This document shows positions 8,059 through 14,993 of a stretch of DNA of 20,342 nucleotides, piece after piece. The notes beneath the pieces were generated by a model that was given only the letters and a program-made list of their open reading frames with translations, was not told where the DNA came from and ran no database searches. The stretch lies in NCBI GenBank assembly GCA_005877565.1, contig VBOK01000037.1:1-20342 (forward strand), written 5' to 3'. The translations under genes were made by a program, and so were the position numbers. Every line of letters begins with the position of its first letter. Within the stretch, counting starts at the first letter, position 1. Origin of the DNA: Nitrospirota bacterium. Its GTDB lineage: Bacteria; Nitrospirota; Nitrospiria; Nitrospirales; NS-4.

Positions 8059-8101
8059 CGCGCCTTGTACCTATGAAACGGCGAGCCAAAGAGTTCGCGG
8101 C

Positions 8102-8128
8102 TTTGAGGTTCCAGCTTGGAATCTCAAA
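8102..8128. repeat. Near-perfect inverted repeat (12-bp arms, 3-nt loop)
   Basis: TTTGAGGTTCCA (8102-8113) and TGGAATCTCAAA (8117-8128) pair in all positions except G8108/T8122, which is a G-U wobble in RNA. The loop is GCT. There is no T-run after it, so it is not a standard intrinsic terminator. It lies 13 bp before the second rng-tail repeat. Confidence 0.8.
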
Positions 8129-8141
8129 CAGAGGTGTCCCG

Positions 8142-8186
8142 CGAGCAGTACGACCTCGTGATGCTCTGAGGGCATGGCGATAGGCT
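8142..8186 (+). repeat. rng 3'-end direct repeat, copy 2 (orphan gene end)
   Basis: This orphan copy encodes EQYDLVML and a TGA (8167-8169) in the same relation as the true rng end, but no rng body precedes it. It differs from 7528-7572 at 7 of 45 positions: two synonymous third bases, two bases in one conservative Ile/Leu codon change, and three bases after the stop. The pattern suggests descent from a working rng end of another lineage rather than random decay. It is either the original rng end displaced by an insertion or a leftover of recombination. Confidence 0.8.
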
Positions 8187-8195
8187 GGTCCAGCC
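8183..8195. repeat. Perfect palindrome GGCTGG-T-CCAGCC
   Basis: Two 6-bp arms flank a central T. It begins inside the last bases of the second rng-tail repeat, so it sits on the cassette boundary. It could be a protein-binding or recombination site, or a short hairpin behind the former rng stop. Confidence 0.6.
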
Positions 8196-8245
8196 ACCGT
8201 GTCAGGTCGCTCGCTTAATATGGGATCATTCTAAGGAGAGACACT

Positions 8246-8644
8246 ATGCGCCTCTGGTTATCGCTGCTATTCCTGTTGGCGTGCTCTACTGCAATCGCTG
8301 CCGAAAGTCAGTGGCGCTGGGTAAAAGCTACGAACAACGTTCTTCGGGGATGGGATATATCAGAAGGAAACGCTGACGTTTTAATCGAAGGCGAAAGATT
8401 TAACGCAAAACTCTTTTGGAAAGACTCAGATAAGGACGTGAAACTTTCGTTGTCTGGCACCATCAAGAAGGGGAAAATTACCGTTACTGAAACAGTCCAT
8501 AATTCCGATTACAGCGGATCCACCTATAAAGGAACATTCCAGAGCAAAAGATGGGAAGAGTTTTCCGGTACTGTTGGTGCAGAGTCCATCACGTTGTCAG
8601 ATGGATGGGGAATGATCGGAATGACAAGAAGCATAAAGAAATAA
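8246..8644 (+). CDS. Small secreted/periplasmic hypothetical protein (132 aa)
   Basis: A clear N-terminal export signal is present: MRLWLSLLFLLACSTAIAAES, with a likely signal-peptidase I site after AIA or IAA, giving a mature protein of about 113 aa. The mature part is rich in Ser, Thr, Lys and Trp and alternates in a beta-strand pattern (DVKLSLSGTIKKGKITVTET, YKGTFQSKRWEEFSGTVGAE), suggesting a small beta-sandwich or barrel. No family is recognised. The start is secure: AAGGAGAG lies 5 nt before ATG 8246. Base composition is clearly more AT-rich than the flanking housekeeping genes, which supports horizontal acquisition. An LLAC lipobox at residue 13 is possible, but the signal would be unusually short for a lipoprotein. 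Confidence 0.75.
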   Translation: MRLWLSLLFLLACSTAIAAESQWRWVKATNNVLRGWDISEGNADVLIEGERFNAKLFWKDSDKDVKLSLSGTIKKGKITVTETVHNSDYSGSTYKGTFQSKRWEEFSGTVGAESITLSDGWGMIGMTRSIKK

Positions 8645-8866
8645 ATATAGCTAACGCCTCGCGACGGGCCTCAGTGACATTGTCGCGCTCCTTGGCTGGT
8701 TAACGCGAGCATTGGACGCACGGTGAGGGTACGATTTGGAAGACAAGGAGCCATGGAACCAGTAGATGGTGCCCTTGACGGAACGCCGGACCTTGGATAT
8801 TTTGAAGATGTAGTCCTGCGCGGCAACCTCGCACCCCGGTAGCAACCCAGGACACAGACTCACCGC
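8645..8866 (+). other. Non-coding or decayed stretch before dprA
   Basis: These 222 bp contain no convincing gene on either strand. The only item of note is a 29-codon open frame (8753-8842) behind a good Shine-Dalgarno. The N-terminal helical domain usual in DprA might once have been encoded here, but no recognisable remnant is visible. Confidence 0.55.
8753..8842 (+). CDS. Possible 29-aa small ORF upstream of dprA
   Basis: ATG 8753 follows AAGGAG (8745-8750) by 2 nt and runs 29 codons to TAG 8840-8842 (start MEPVDGALDGTPDLGYF, end LRGNLAPR). The stop is in the same frame as dprA, 24 bp before its ATG. No family is recognised. It could be a leader peptide coupled to dprA, a remnant of a disrupted gene, or chance; the spacing of the ribosome site is tighter than ideal. 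Confidence 0.2.
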   Translation: MEPVDGALDGTPDLGYFEDVVLRGNLAPR

Positions 8867-9817
8867 ATGAGACCGAGCGGGCCGACAGCTCAGGAGGGGA
8901 AAGGCATTACTCAACGGGAAGTAACACAGTTCGAGTGCGCCGACGAACGCTATCCGGCGTGGTTGCGCGCGATTCACGATCCGCCGGCCGTCCTCTACTG
9001 CGACGGTTCCGTGGAACCGGGCGACCGGCAGGCGGTGGCGATCGTGGGCGCACGCAAGGCGACTCCGTACGGGCTCCGCGTCACCGAAACCCTGGCGAGC
9101 GAGCTGAGCGGGTTAGGGTTCACGATCGTGAGCGGGTTCGCGCGCGGCATCGACGCGGCCGCCCATCGCGCGGCGCTGGAGGCGGGCGGCCGGACAATCG
9201 CCGTGCTGGGCTGCGGGCTGGACGTGGACTATCCGCCCGGGCACGCGCCTCTGCGCGCCGAGATCGCCGCGGGCGGCGCCGTGCTCACGGAGTTCGTGCC
9301 CGGCACGCCGCCGTATGCGACCAACTTCCCGCGCCGCAACCGGATCATCAGCGGCCTGGCGCTGGGCGTCGTCGTGGTCGAGGCCACCGAGGAGAGCGGA
9401 TCGCTGATCACCGCGCGCCTTGCGTTGGAGCAGGGCCGTGAGGTCTTCGCCGTGCCGGGCCCCCTCGACGCCCCGACGAGCCGTGGCCCCCATGGGCTGA
9501 TCAAGCAGGGCGCGAAGCTGGTAGAGACGGTGGACGACGTCGTGGAGGAACTGTTGCCGCAAGTGGAGCGGCCTCTCCTCCGCCCCGTTCGCGCGGCGGG
9601 TCCAGCGCCAGCTTGCAGTAGGCGAACCGAGGCGCACGACCTCACACCGGGAGAGCGCGGGGTACTGGGTCTCGTGGGCAAGGAGCCCCGGCACCTCGAC
9701 GACCTCACAGAGCAGAGCCGCCTGCCGGCCGCCGAAGTGGCGCGCATCCTTCTCGGCTTGGAATTGAAATTGCTGGTCCACCAGCTACCAGGTCAGCAGT
9801 ACTGTCTTAAGAAGTGA
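8867..9817 (+). CDS. dprA: DNA-processing protein DprA, lacking the N-terminal helical domain
   Basis: DprA protects incoming single-stranded DNA and loads RecA during natural transformation. The 316-aa frame contains the complete Rossmann-like core: VAIVGARKATPYG, VSGFARGIDAAAHRAALE, IAVLGCGLDVDYPPGH, NFPRRNRIISGLA, EESGSLITARLALEQGREVFAVPGP and GPHGLIKQGAKLV. It also has a C-terminal winged-helix (DML1-like) segment from about residue 260. The usual N-terminal SAM/HhH domain of about 60-70 residues is missing; only about 26 unrelated residues precede ERYPAWLRAIHDPPAVLY. An in-frame TAG lies at 8840, so the frame cannot extend upstream. No good Shine-Dalgarno precedes ATG 8867. The truncated end faces the accessory island. 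Core-only DprA proteins exist, so it could still function. Confidence 0.88.
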   Translation: MRPSGPTAQEGKGITQREVTQFECADERYPAWLRAIHDPPAVLYCDGSVEPGDRQAVAIVGARKATPYGLRVTETLASELSGLGFTIVSGFARGIDAAAHRAALEAGGRTIAVLGCGLDVDYPPGHAPLRAEIAAGGAVLTEFVPGTPPYATNFPRRNRIISGLALGVVVVEATEESGSLITARLALEQGREVFAVPGPLDAPTSRGPHGLIKQGAKLVETVDDVVEELLPQVERPLLRPVRAAGPAPACSRRTEAHDLTPGERGVLGLVGKEPRHLDDLTEQSRLPAAEVARILLGLELKLLVHQLPGQQYCLKK

Positions 9818-9845
9818 TGGAATATCAGATATTGGCTATTGCGCG

Positions 9846-9882
9846 TTCAACGAATAACGTTTAACGATTACACGATTAACGA
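9846..9882 (+). repeat. Short degenerate TTAACGA-type repeats before topA
   Basis: The AT-rich gap between dprA and topA holds TTCAACGA (9846-9853), TTAACGA (9861-9867), TTACACGA (9868-9875) and TTAACGA (9876-9882), the last three back to back. The final copy runs into the topA Shine-Dalgarno (GAGG, 9881-9884). The role is unknown. Confidence 0.55.
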
Positions 9883-9888
9883 GGGTTC

Positions 9889-12234
9889 ATGTCAAAGTCG
9901 CTGATCATCGTCGAGTCGCCGGCCAAGGCCCGGACCATTTCCAAATACCTGGGCCGCGGCTACGCCGTCATGGCCTCCGTCGGCCACGTGAAGGACCTGC
10001 CGGAGAACAAGCTCGGCGTGGACATCGAGCACAACTTCACGCCGCACTACGTGACCATCAAGGGCAAAACCAACGTCCTCGCCGAGATCAAGAAGAAGGC
10101 GAAGGAGGCCGACAAGGTGTTCCTCGCGCCCGACCCCGACCGGGAAGGGGAAGCCATCGCCTGGCACATCGCCCAAGAGATTGATGGGAAGGCGATTGAC
10201 GGCAAAGCGAAAGGCACAACCCGCAAGGTCTTCCGTGTCCTCTTCAACGAGATCACGGAGTCGGCCATCAAGCGCGCGCTGCAGTCCCCCGGGCAGATCG
10301 ACATGAAGCGGGTCAACGCGCAGCAGGCCCGTCGTGTGCTGGACCGGATCGTCGGCTACCAGGGCAGCCAGTTGCTATGGAAGAAAGTCCGCCGGGGCCT
10401 CAGCATGGGTCGCGTGCAGTCGGTGGCCGTCAGGCTGATCTGCGACCGCGAGCGCGAGCGCGAAGCCTTCCGCCCGGAGGAGTACTGGACCATCACGGCG
10501 ACGCTGGCCGGCAAGAACCCGCCGCCCTTCGAGGCCAAGCTCCACAGCGTCAACGGCCAGGAGGCGGACATCAGCACAGCCCAGGAAGCCGAGCGCGTCG
10601 TGGCGGCGGTCCGGGACAAGACCTTCGTCGTGCAGGCGATCGAGCGCAAGGAGAAGAAGCGCAATCCGGTCGCGCCCTTCATCACCAGCCGGCTGCAGCA
10701 GGAAGCGGCGCGCAAGCTGCGCTTCAGCCCCAAGAAGACCATGGCCCTGGCCCAGCAGCTCTACGAGGGCATGGACATCGGCAAGGAAGGGCCGGTCGGC
10801 CTGATCACCTACATGCGCACTGACTCCACCAGGATCGCGGCGGAGGCCGCGGAGGAAGCCCGGCAGGTCATCCGTGCGCGGTTCGGGAACGACTCCCTGC
10901 CCGCCACGCCGAACGTCTTCAAGACCCAGAAGGCCGCCCAGGAAGCCCACGAGGCGATCCGGCCGACCTCGGCCCGTCGCGATCCCGAGTCCATCCGACC
11001 GTACCTGGATCGCGACCACTACCAGCTCTACAAGCTGATCTGGAACCGCTTCATCGCGTCCCAGATGGCTTCGGCGCTGCTGGAAGTCACTCGCGTGGAC
11101 TGTCGCCCTGAGCAGACGGCGGACACGTACCTGTTCCGGGCCACGGGGACCGTCATCAAGTTCGCCGGCCATCTGGCGGTGTACCAGGAAGGCAAGGACG
11201 CCGAACTCGCCGCACAGAGCCGCAAGGCCGAGCGGACGCCCGAGGAGGAGGACGAGGCCGAGCGGCAGTTGCCGACCCTCACCGAAGGGGAGCGCCTGCG
11301 ACTCGTCGCGCAGGAGGGCCAGGCCGCACCGGGTCTCACTTCGAAGCAGCACTTCACCCAGCCGCCGCCCCGGTACAACGAGGCGCTGCTCATCAAGGAA
11401 CTGGAGGAAAAGGGAATCGGCCGGCCCTCGACCTACGCGAGCATCATCTCCACGATCCAGGACCGCCGATACGTGGAAAAAATAGAGGGTCGCTTCGCGC
11501 CGACGGAAACCGGCATCACCGTGAATGATTTCCTCGTCAAGGGCTTCCCGGACATTCTCAACGTGGACTTCACCTCGCTGATGGAGAAAGAGCTGGACGA
11601 GGTCGAGGAAGGCGAGAAGCAGTGGGTCGCCGCGGTACGCGATTTCTACCTGCCGTTCAGCAAGGACATCGAAAAGGCCAAGGCGCTCCCCGGCCCCAAG
11701 GACACGGTCGAGCCCCCGACGAACATCCCGTGTGAGAAGTGCGGCCGGATGATGGAGATCAAGTGGGGCCGGAACGGGAAGTTCCTGGCCTGCCCGGGTT
11801 ACAAGGATGACCCACCCTGCAAGAACACCCACAACTTCGAGAAGTTGCCAGACGGCACGATCAAGATCGTCGCGAAACAGGACACGACAACCGACGAGAA
11901 GTGCGAGAAGTGCGGCTCGCCGATGGTGATCAAGACCGGCCGGTTCGGGAAGTTCCTCGCGTGCTCGGACTACCCGACCTGCAAGACCACGAAACCGATT
12001 CCGCTCGGCGTCAAGTGTCCCAAGGACGGCGGCGACCTCACGCAGAAGCGCAGCAAGAAGGGCCGCACGTTCTACGCCTGCTCGAACTACCCCAAGTGCG
12101 ACTTCGCCCTCTGGGACCGGCCCGTGGCGAAGCCCTGCCCGCAATGCCACGCACCGTTCCTCGTAGAGAAATACTCCAAGCAGACCGGCACCAGCCTTGT
12201 CTGCCGCAACGACGAGTGCGGCTACAAGGAATAG
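9889..12234 (+). CDS. topA: DNA topoisomerase I (type IA)
   Basis: TopA relaxes negative supercoils by a single-strand passage mechanism. The 781-aa protein starts with the TOPRIM domain (LIIVESPAKARTISKYL; metal motif DPDREGEA near residue 82), followed by the gate domains, with catalytic Tyr308 in GLITYMRTDSTR and the GIGRPSTYASIISTIQ motif near residue 506. From residue 615 four C-terminal zinc-ribbon modules follow. Modules 1, 2 and 4 keep CxxC pairs; the third begins CPKDG and lacks its second cysteine, so it probably does not bind zinc. A five-residue IDGKA is doubled at 10180-10209 with only synonymous changes, in a linker where family members vary. The start is ATG 9889 with GAGG at 9881-9884. 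It appears intact. Confidence 0.97.
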   Translation: MSKSLIIVESPAKARTISKYLGRGYAVMASVGHVKDLPENKLGVDIEHNFTPHYVTIKGKTNVLAEIKKKAKEADKVFLAPDPDREGEAIAWHIAQEIDGKAIDGKAKGTTRKVFRVLFNEITESAIKRALQSPGQIDMKRVNAQQARRVLDRIVGYQGSQLLWKKVRRGLSMGRVQSVAVRLICDREREREAFRPEEYWTITATLAGKNPPPFEAKLHSVNGQEADISTAQEAERVVAAVRDKTFVVQAIERKEKKRNPVAPFITSRLQQEAARKLRFSPKKTMALAQQLYEGMDIGKEGPVGLITYMRTDSTRIAAEAAEEARQVIRARFGNDSLPATPNVFKTQKAAQEAHEAIRPTSARRDPESIRPYLDRDHYQLYKLIWNRFIASQMASALLEVTRVDCRPEQTADTYLFRATGTVIKFAGHLAVYQEGKDAELAAQSRKAERTPEEEDEAERQLPTLTEGERLRLVAQEGQAAPGLTSKQHFTQPPPRYNEALLIKELEEKGIGRPSTYASIISTIQDRRYVEKIEGRFAPTETGITVNDFLVKGFPDILNVDFTSLMEKELDEVEEGEKQWVAAVRDFYLPFSKDIEKAKALPGPKDTVEPPTNIPCEKCGRMMEIKWGRNGKFLACPGYKDDPPCKNTHNFEKLPDGTIKIVAKQDTTTDEKCEKCGSPMVIKTGRFGKFLACSDYPTCKTTKPIPLGVKCPKDGGDLTQKRSKKGRTFYACSNYPKCDFALWDRPVAKPCPQCHAPFLVEKYSKQTGTSLVCRNDECGYKE

Positions 12235-12236
12235 TG

Positions 12237-12245
12237 TGCTAGAAT
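12237..12245 (+). promoter_or_regulatory. Candidate extended -10 promoter for trmFO
   Basis: TGCTAGAAT fits an extended -10 (TGnTAnAAT) immediately after the topA stop. The -35 region is poor, as is common with extended -10 promoters. Transcription would start near 12252, about 20 nt before the trmFO ATG. An internal promoter here would allow trmFO-xerC-hslVU expression independent of topA. Confidence 0.35.
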
Positions 12246-12272
12246 CGAATCTCTCCCCGGAGCGCGGCGCTC

Positions 12273-13589
12273 ATGCGCGAGGATATCGTCATCATCGGCG
12301 GGGGCCTGGCCGGTTCGGAGGCGGCCTGGCAGGCGGCGAACCGCGGCGCCAAGGTCACGCTGTACGAGATGCGTCCCAAGGAACAGACGGCCGCGCACAA
12401 GACCGGCTATCTGGCGGAACTGGTCTGCTCCAACTCGCTGGGCTCCGGCGAACTCCAGAGCGCCCCCGGCCTCCTCAAGGAGGAGATGCGCCGGCTGGGC
12501 TCCCTCATCATTAAGGTCGCGGACGACGTGCGGGTGCCGGCGGGCGCCGCTCTGGCCGTGGACCGCGACCTCTTCGCACAGAAGATCACGCAGGCCCTCG
12601 AGGGCCACCCGAACATCCGCATCCTGCGCGAGCCAGTGTCGGGGGTCCCGCCCGACTGCCTGGCGATCGTGGCCACGGGACCCCTGACCTCCGACTCGCT
12701 CGCCGAGCACCTCAAGCGCCTGACGAACGCGACGCACCTGTACTTCTACGACGCGATCTCGCCGATCGTGGACGCCGACAGCATCGACATGAGCAAGGTC
12801 TTCAAGGCGTCGCGCTACAACAAGGGCGACGCGGACTACGTCAACTGCCCGATGACGGAGGCCGAATACGACGCGTTCCACCAGGCGTTGCTGGCGGCCG
12901 AGAAGGTGGTCCCCAAGGAGTTCGAGAAGGTTCCGTACTTCGAAGGCTGCATCCCCATCGAGGTCATGGCCGAGCGCGGCCGCGACACCATGATGTTCGG
13001 GCCGATGAAGCCGGTGGGCCTCGTGGACCCGCGGACGAACGCGCGCCCCTACGCCGTGGTGCAACTGCGGATGGAAAACCGGCACGGCACCTGCTACAAC
13101 CTGGTCGGGTTCCAGACCAAGCTCACGTACGGCGCCCAGAAGCGCGTCTTCCGGGAGATCCCCGGCCTGGAGAACGCCGAGTTTCTGCGTTACGGCAGCG
13201 TCCACCGGAATACCTTCGTCAACGCGCCGACGCTGCTCCGGGACACGCTGCAATTGAAGAGCGCCGGCCGGATCTTTCTGGCGGGCCAGCTCGTCGGGGT
13301 CGAAGGCTACACCGAGGCCGCCGCCACCGGCGGGCTGGCCGGCATCAACACCGCCCGCGGCCTGCAGGGCCAAGCGCTCGTGGTCCCGCCGGAAACGACC
13401 GCGCACGGCGCGCTGCTCAAGTACATCACGACCAGCGACTCGCGGCACTTCCAGCCGATGAACACCAACTACGGCCTCTTTCCACCTCTCCCCACCCGCA
13501 TCCGCGACAAGCAGGAGCGGCAACGCCGGGTCGGACAGCGCGCCTTGGAGGACTTTGCCGCATGGATGCAGCGGTCCGGTCTTTCCTGA
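12273..13589 (+). CDS. trmFO: tRNA (uracil-5-)-methyltransferase TrmFO, folate/FAD-dependent
   Basis: TrmFO makes 5-methyluridine at tRNA position 54 using methylenetetrahydrofolate and reduced FAD. The 438-aa length fits the family. The N-terminal FAD-binding motif is IVIIGGGLAGSEAAWQAA. The two functional cysteines are present: Cys52 in ELVCSNSLGS and Cys226 in FEGCIPIEVMAERG. Other conserved blocks are YNLVGFQTKLTYGAQKRVFR, RYGSVHRNTFVNAP, AGQLVGVEGYTEAAATGG and the C-terminal YITTSDSRHFQPMNTNYG. The start is ATG 12273 with CGGAG at 12258-12262. Its 3' end overlaps xerC by 28 bp, indicating coupling. The neighbouring xerC-hslVU order is the same as in many Gram-positive bacteria. Confidence 0.97.
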   Translation: MREDIVIIGGGLAGSEAAWQAANRGAKVTLYEMRPKEQTAAHKTGYLAELVCSNSLGSGELQSAPGLLKEEMRRLGSLIIKVADDVRVPAGAALAVDRDLFAQKITQALEGHPNIRILREPVSGVPPDCLAIVATGPLTSDSLAEHLKRLTNATHLYFYDAISPIVDADSIDMSKVFKASRYNKGDADYVNCPMTEAEYDAFHQALLAAEKVVPKEFEKVPYFEGCIPIEVMAERGRDTMMFGPMKPVGLVDPRTNARPYAVVQLRMENRHGTCYNLVGFQTKLTYGAQKRVFREIPGLENAEFLRYGSVHRNTFVNAPTLLRDTLQLKSAGRIFLAGQLVGVEGYTEAAATGGLAGINTARGLQGQALVVPPETTAHGALLKYITTSDSRHFQPMNTNYGLFPPLPTRIRDKQERQRRVGQRALEDFAAWMQRSGLS

Positions 13590-14452
13590 TGTACCTCCAG
13601 GTCGAGCGGGGCGCGTCCCCGCACACGCTGCGCAACTACGAAGGCGACCTGCGCCAGTTCCTGGCGTTCCTCCGAACGGCGCACAACGGATCGCTGCCCG
13701 CTCCCGCAGGGGTCGACGCCTATGTAGTGCGGGGCTTCCTGGCCTCGCGCGCCGGGCTGAGGGACTCGAAAAGCTCCCTTGGGCGCAAGCTGGCGGCCAT
13801 CCGGAGCCTCTTCAAATACCTCGCGCGGGAAGGGGTCGTGCCGCACAGCCCGGCGGCGGCCGTGGTCACGCCGAAGCAGGAGCAGCGCCTGCCGCGCGTC
13901 CTGTCCGCCGACGACGCGTCGCGGCTGATGGAGAATCCCGCAGCCCAAAAGCCACGCTCGTTGCGCGACCAGGCGCTGCTGGAGGTGCTCTACTCGGCGG
14001 GCACGCGGGTGGCCGAGTTGGTGGGCCTGAACGTCGAGGACGTGGACATGGACACGGGGACCGCCACCGTCTTGGGCAAGGGCCGCAAGGAACGGGTTGT
14101 GCTGCTGGGAACGAAGGCCGTGGAGGCATTACGGACGTACGTTGGGGAAGAAGGAGCGAAGAGGGGACCGTTGTTTCGCAACCAGCGCGGCGGGCGGCTG
14201 ACGGCCCGCAGCGTAGAGCGGATCGTCGCGAAGGAATGTCAGGCTCTCGAGAACTTCCCAACGATCACGCCCCACACGCTCCGCCATTCCTTCGCGACCC
14301 ACCTCCTGGACGGCGGCGCGGACCTGCGCGCCATCCAGGAGTTGCTCGGCCATGCCTCGCTGTCCACGACCCAGCGCTACACGCACGTGGCGCTCGACCG
14401 GCTGATGGAGGCCTACGACAAGGCCCATCCGCGGGCGCATGACAAGGAGTGA
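13562..14452 (+). CDS. xerC: Tyrosine recombinase XerC
   Basis: XerC acts with XerD at dif to resolve chromosome dimers. The 296-aa protein has the N-terminal SAM-like core-binding domain (about residues 1-90, with GASPHTLRNYEGDLRQFLAF) and the C-terminal catalytic domain. The full catalytic set is visible: Arg149 (GTRVAEL), Lys173 (LGKGRKERV), His238 and Arg241 (HTLRHSFATHLL), His264 (LGHASLSTTQRYTH) and nucleophile Tyr273. XerC rather than XerD is inferred from the position between trmFO and hslV. It overlaps trmFO by 28 bp and ends 4 bp before the hslV start. It is a resident housekeeping recombinase and no sign ties it to the accessory island. Confidence 0.95.
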   Translation: MDAAVRSFLMYLQVERGASPHTLRNYEGDLRQFLAFLRTAHNGSLPAPAGVDAYVVRGFLASRAGLRDSKSSLGRKLAAIRSLFKYLAREGVVPHSPAAAVVTPKQEQRLPRVLSADDASRLMENPAAQKPRSLRDQALLEVLYSAGTRVAELVGLNVEDVDMDTGTATVLGKGRKERVVLLGTKAVEALRTYVGEEGAKRGPLFRNQRGGRLTARSVERIVAKECQALENFPTITPHTLRHSFATHLLDGGADLRAIQELLGHASLSTTQRYTHVALDRLMEAYDKAHPRAHDKE

Positions 14453-14456
14453 CCCC

Positions 14457-14993
14457 ATGATCATCCGCTCCACCACAATCCTGTGCGTGCGCAAGGACCG
14501 CCATGTCGCGATGGGCTCCGACGGCCAGGTGACGCACGGCACCACGATCATGAAGCAGAACGCAAAAAAGCTGCGGCGCATGTATAATGACACTGTGCTG
14601 GCGGGGTTCGCAGGCGCCACGGCCGATGCCTTCACGCTGTTCGAGAAGTTTGAAGGCAAGCTCCAGGAGTACCGGGGCAGCCTCACGCGGGCGGCCGTGG
14701 AGCTGGCGAAGGACTGGCGGATGGACCGGGCGTTGCGCCGCCTGGAGGCGCTGCTGGCCATCGCCGACCGGGAGCACTCGCTGATCGTCTCCGGGACCGG
14801 TGACGTGATCGAGCCGGAAGACGGCATCCTGGCCATCGGCTCGGGCGGCCCCTATGCGCTCGCGGCGGCGCGCGCCCTGCTCTGCTTCTCGACGCTCGAC
14901 GCGCGGGCGGTCGTGGAGGAATCCATGAAGGTCGCCGGCGGCATCGACATCTATACAAACCTGGAGATCACGCTGGAGGAACTGAAGGGGTGA
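14457..14993 (+). CDS. hslV: ATP-dependent protease peptidase subunit HslV
   Basis: HslV (ClpQ) is the proteasome-like threonine peptidase that forms a double hexamer and is activated by HslU. From ATG 14457 the product is 178 aa. The start is set by AAGGAG (14443-14448). An in-frame ATG at 14439 lies inside xerC and lacks such a site. A short propeptide (MIIRS) precedes the predicted nucleophile Thr6 in TTILCVRKDRHVAMGSDGQVT. Other conserved blocks are IMKQNAKKLRRMYND, AGFAGATADAFTLFEKFE, ELAKDWRMDR and LAIGSGGPYALAAARALL. The gene looks intact. Its stop overlaps the hslU ATG by one base. Because HslV alone is nearly inactive in studied species, the damaged hslU next door puts its function in question. 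Confidence 0.96.
   Translation: MIIRSTTILCVRKDRHVAMGSDGQVTHGTTIMKQNAKKLRRMYNDTVLAGFAGATADAFTLFEKFEGKLQEYRGSLTRAAVELAKDWRMDRALRRLEALLAIADREHSLIVSGTGDVIEPEDGILAIGSGGPYALAAARALLCFSTLDARAVVEESMKVAGGIDIYTNLEITLEELKG

Larger units (their letters stand above)
8059..8245 (+). other. Non-coding stretch with two palindromes and the rng tail copy
   Basis: These 187 bp hold a 27-nt hairpin (8102-8128), the second copy of the rng 3' end (8142-8186), a 13-bp palindrome (8183-8195) and the Shine-Dalgarno of the next gene (AAGGAGAG, 8233-8240). No open frame of convincing length is present. A TAATAT at 8216-8221 could act as a -10 element for the next gene, but no matching -35 is seen. Confidence 0.7.

Noticed and set aside
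8102..8128. Intrinsic terminator
   Set aside because: The stem is good but is followed by CAGAGGTG, not a T-run.
8246..8290. Lipoprotein signal (LLAC at residues 10-13)
   Set aside because: Only 12 residues precede the cysteine with a single basic residue; a signal-peptidase I site after the Ala-rich region is more likely.
8053..8720. Integron attC sites (GCCTAAC at 8053-8059 after a small gene; TAACGC near 8650 and GTTAACGC near 8699)
   Set aside because: No matching GTTRRRY partner follows the first at a suitable distance, the second does not fit RYYYAAC, and no paired inner boxes or integrase are seen.
8753..8842. Fragment of dihydroxy-acid dehydratase (LRGNLAP resembles an IlvD motif)
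   Set aside because: Only seven residues agree and nothing around them fits IlvD; most likely chance.
8651..8977. Minus-strand 108-aa frame over the dprA start
   Set aside because: It overlaps the conserved dprA start region, has no clear ribosome-binding site and no recognised motif.
10375..12150. Long open frames on the minus strand opposite topA, mrdA, mreB and trmFO
   Set aside because: They are rich in Arg, Asp, His and Gly in the way produced by antisense reading of GC-rich genes, and match no family, while the plus-strand genes are certain.
13562..14452. Tyrosine recombinase as the integrase of the accessory island
   Set aside because: Its length, sequence and trmFO-xerC-hslV position identify it as housekeeping XerC, about 5 kb from the island.
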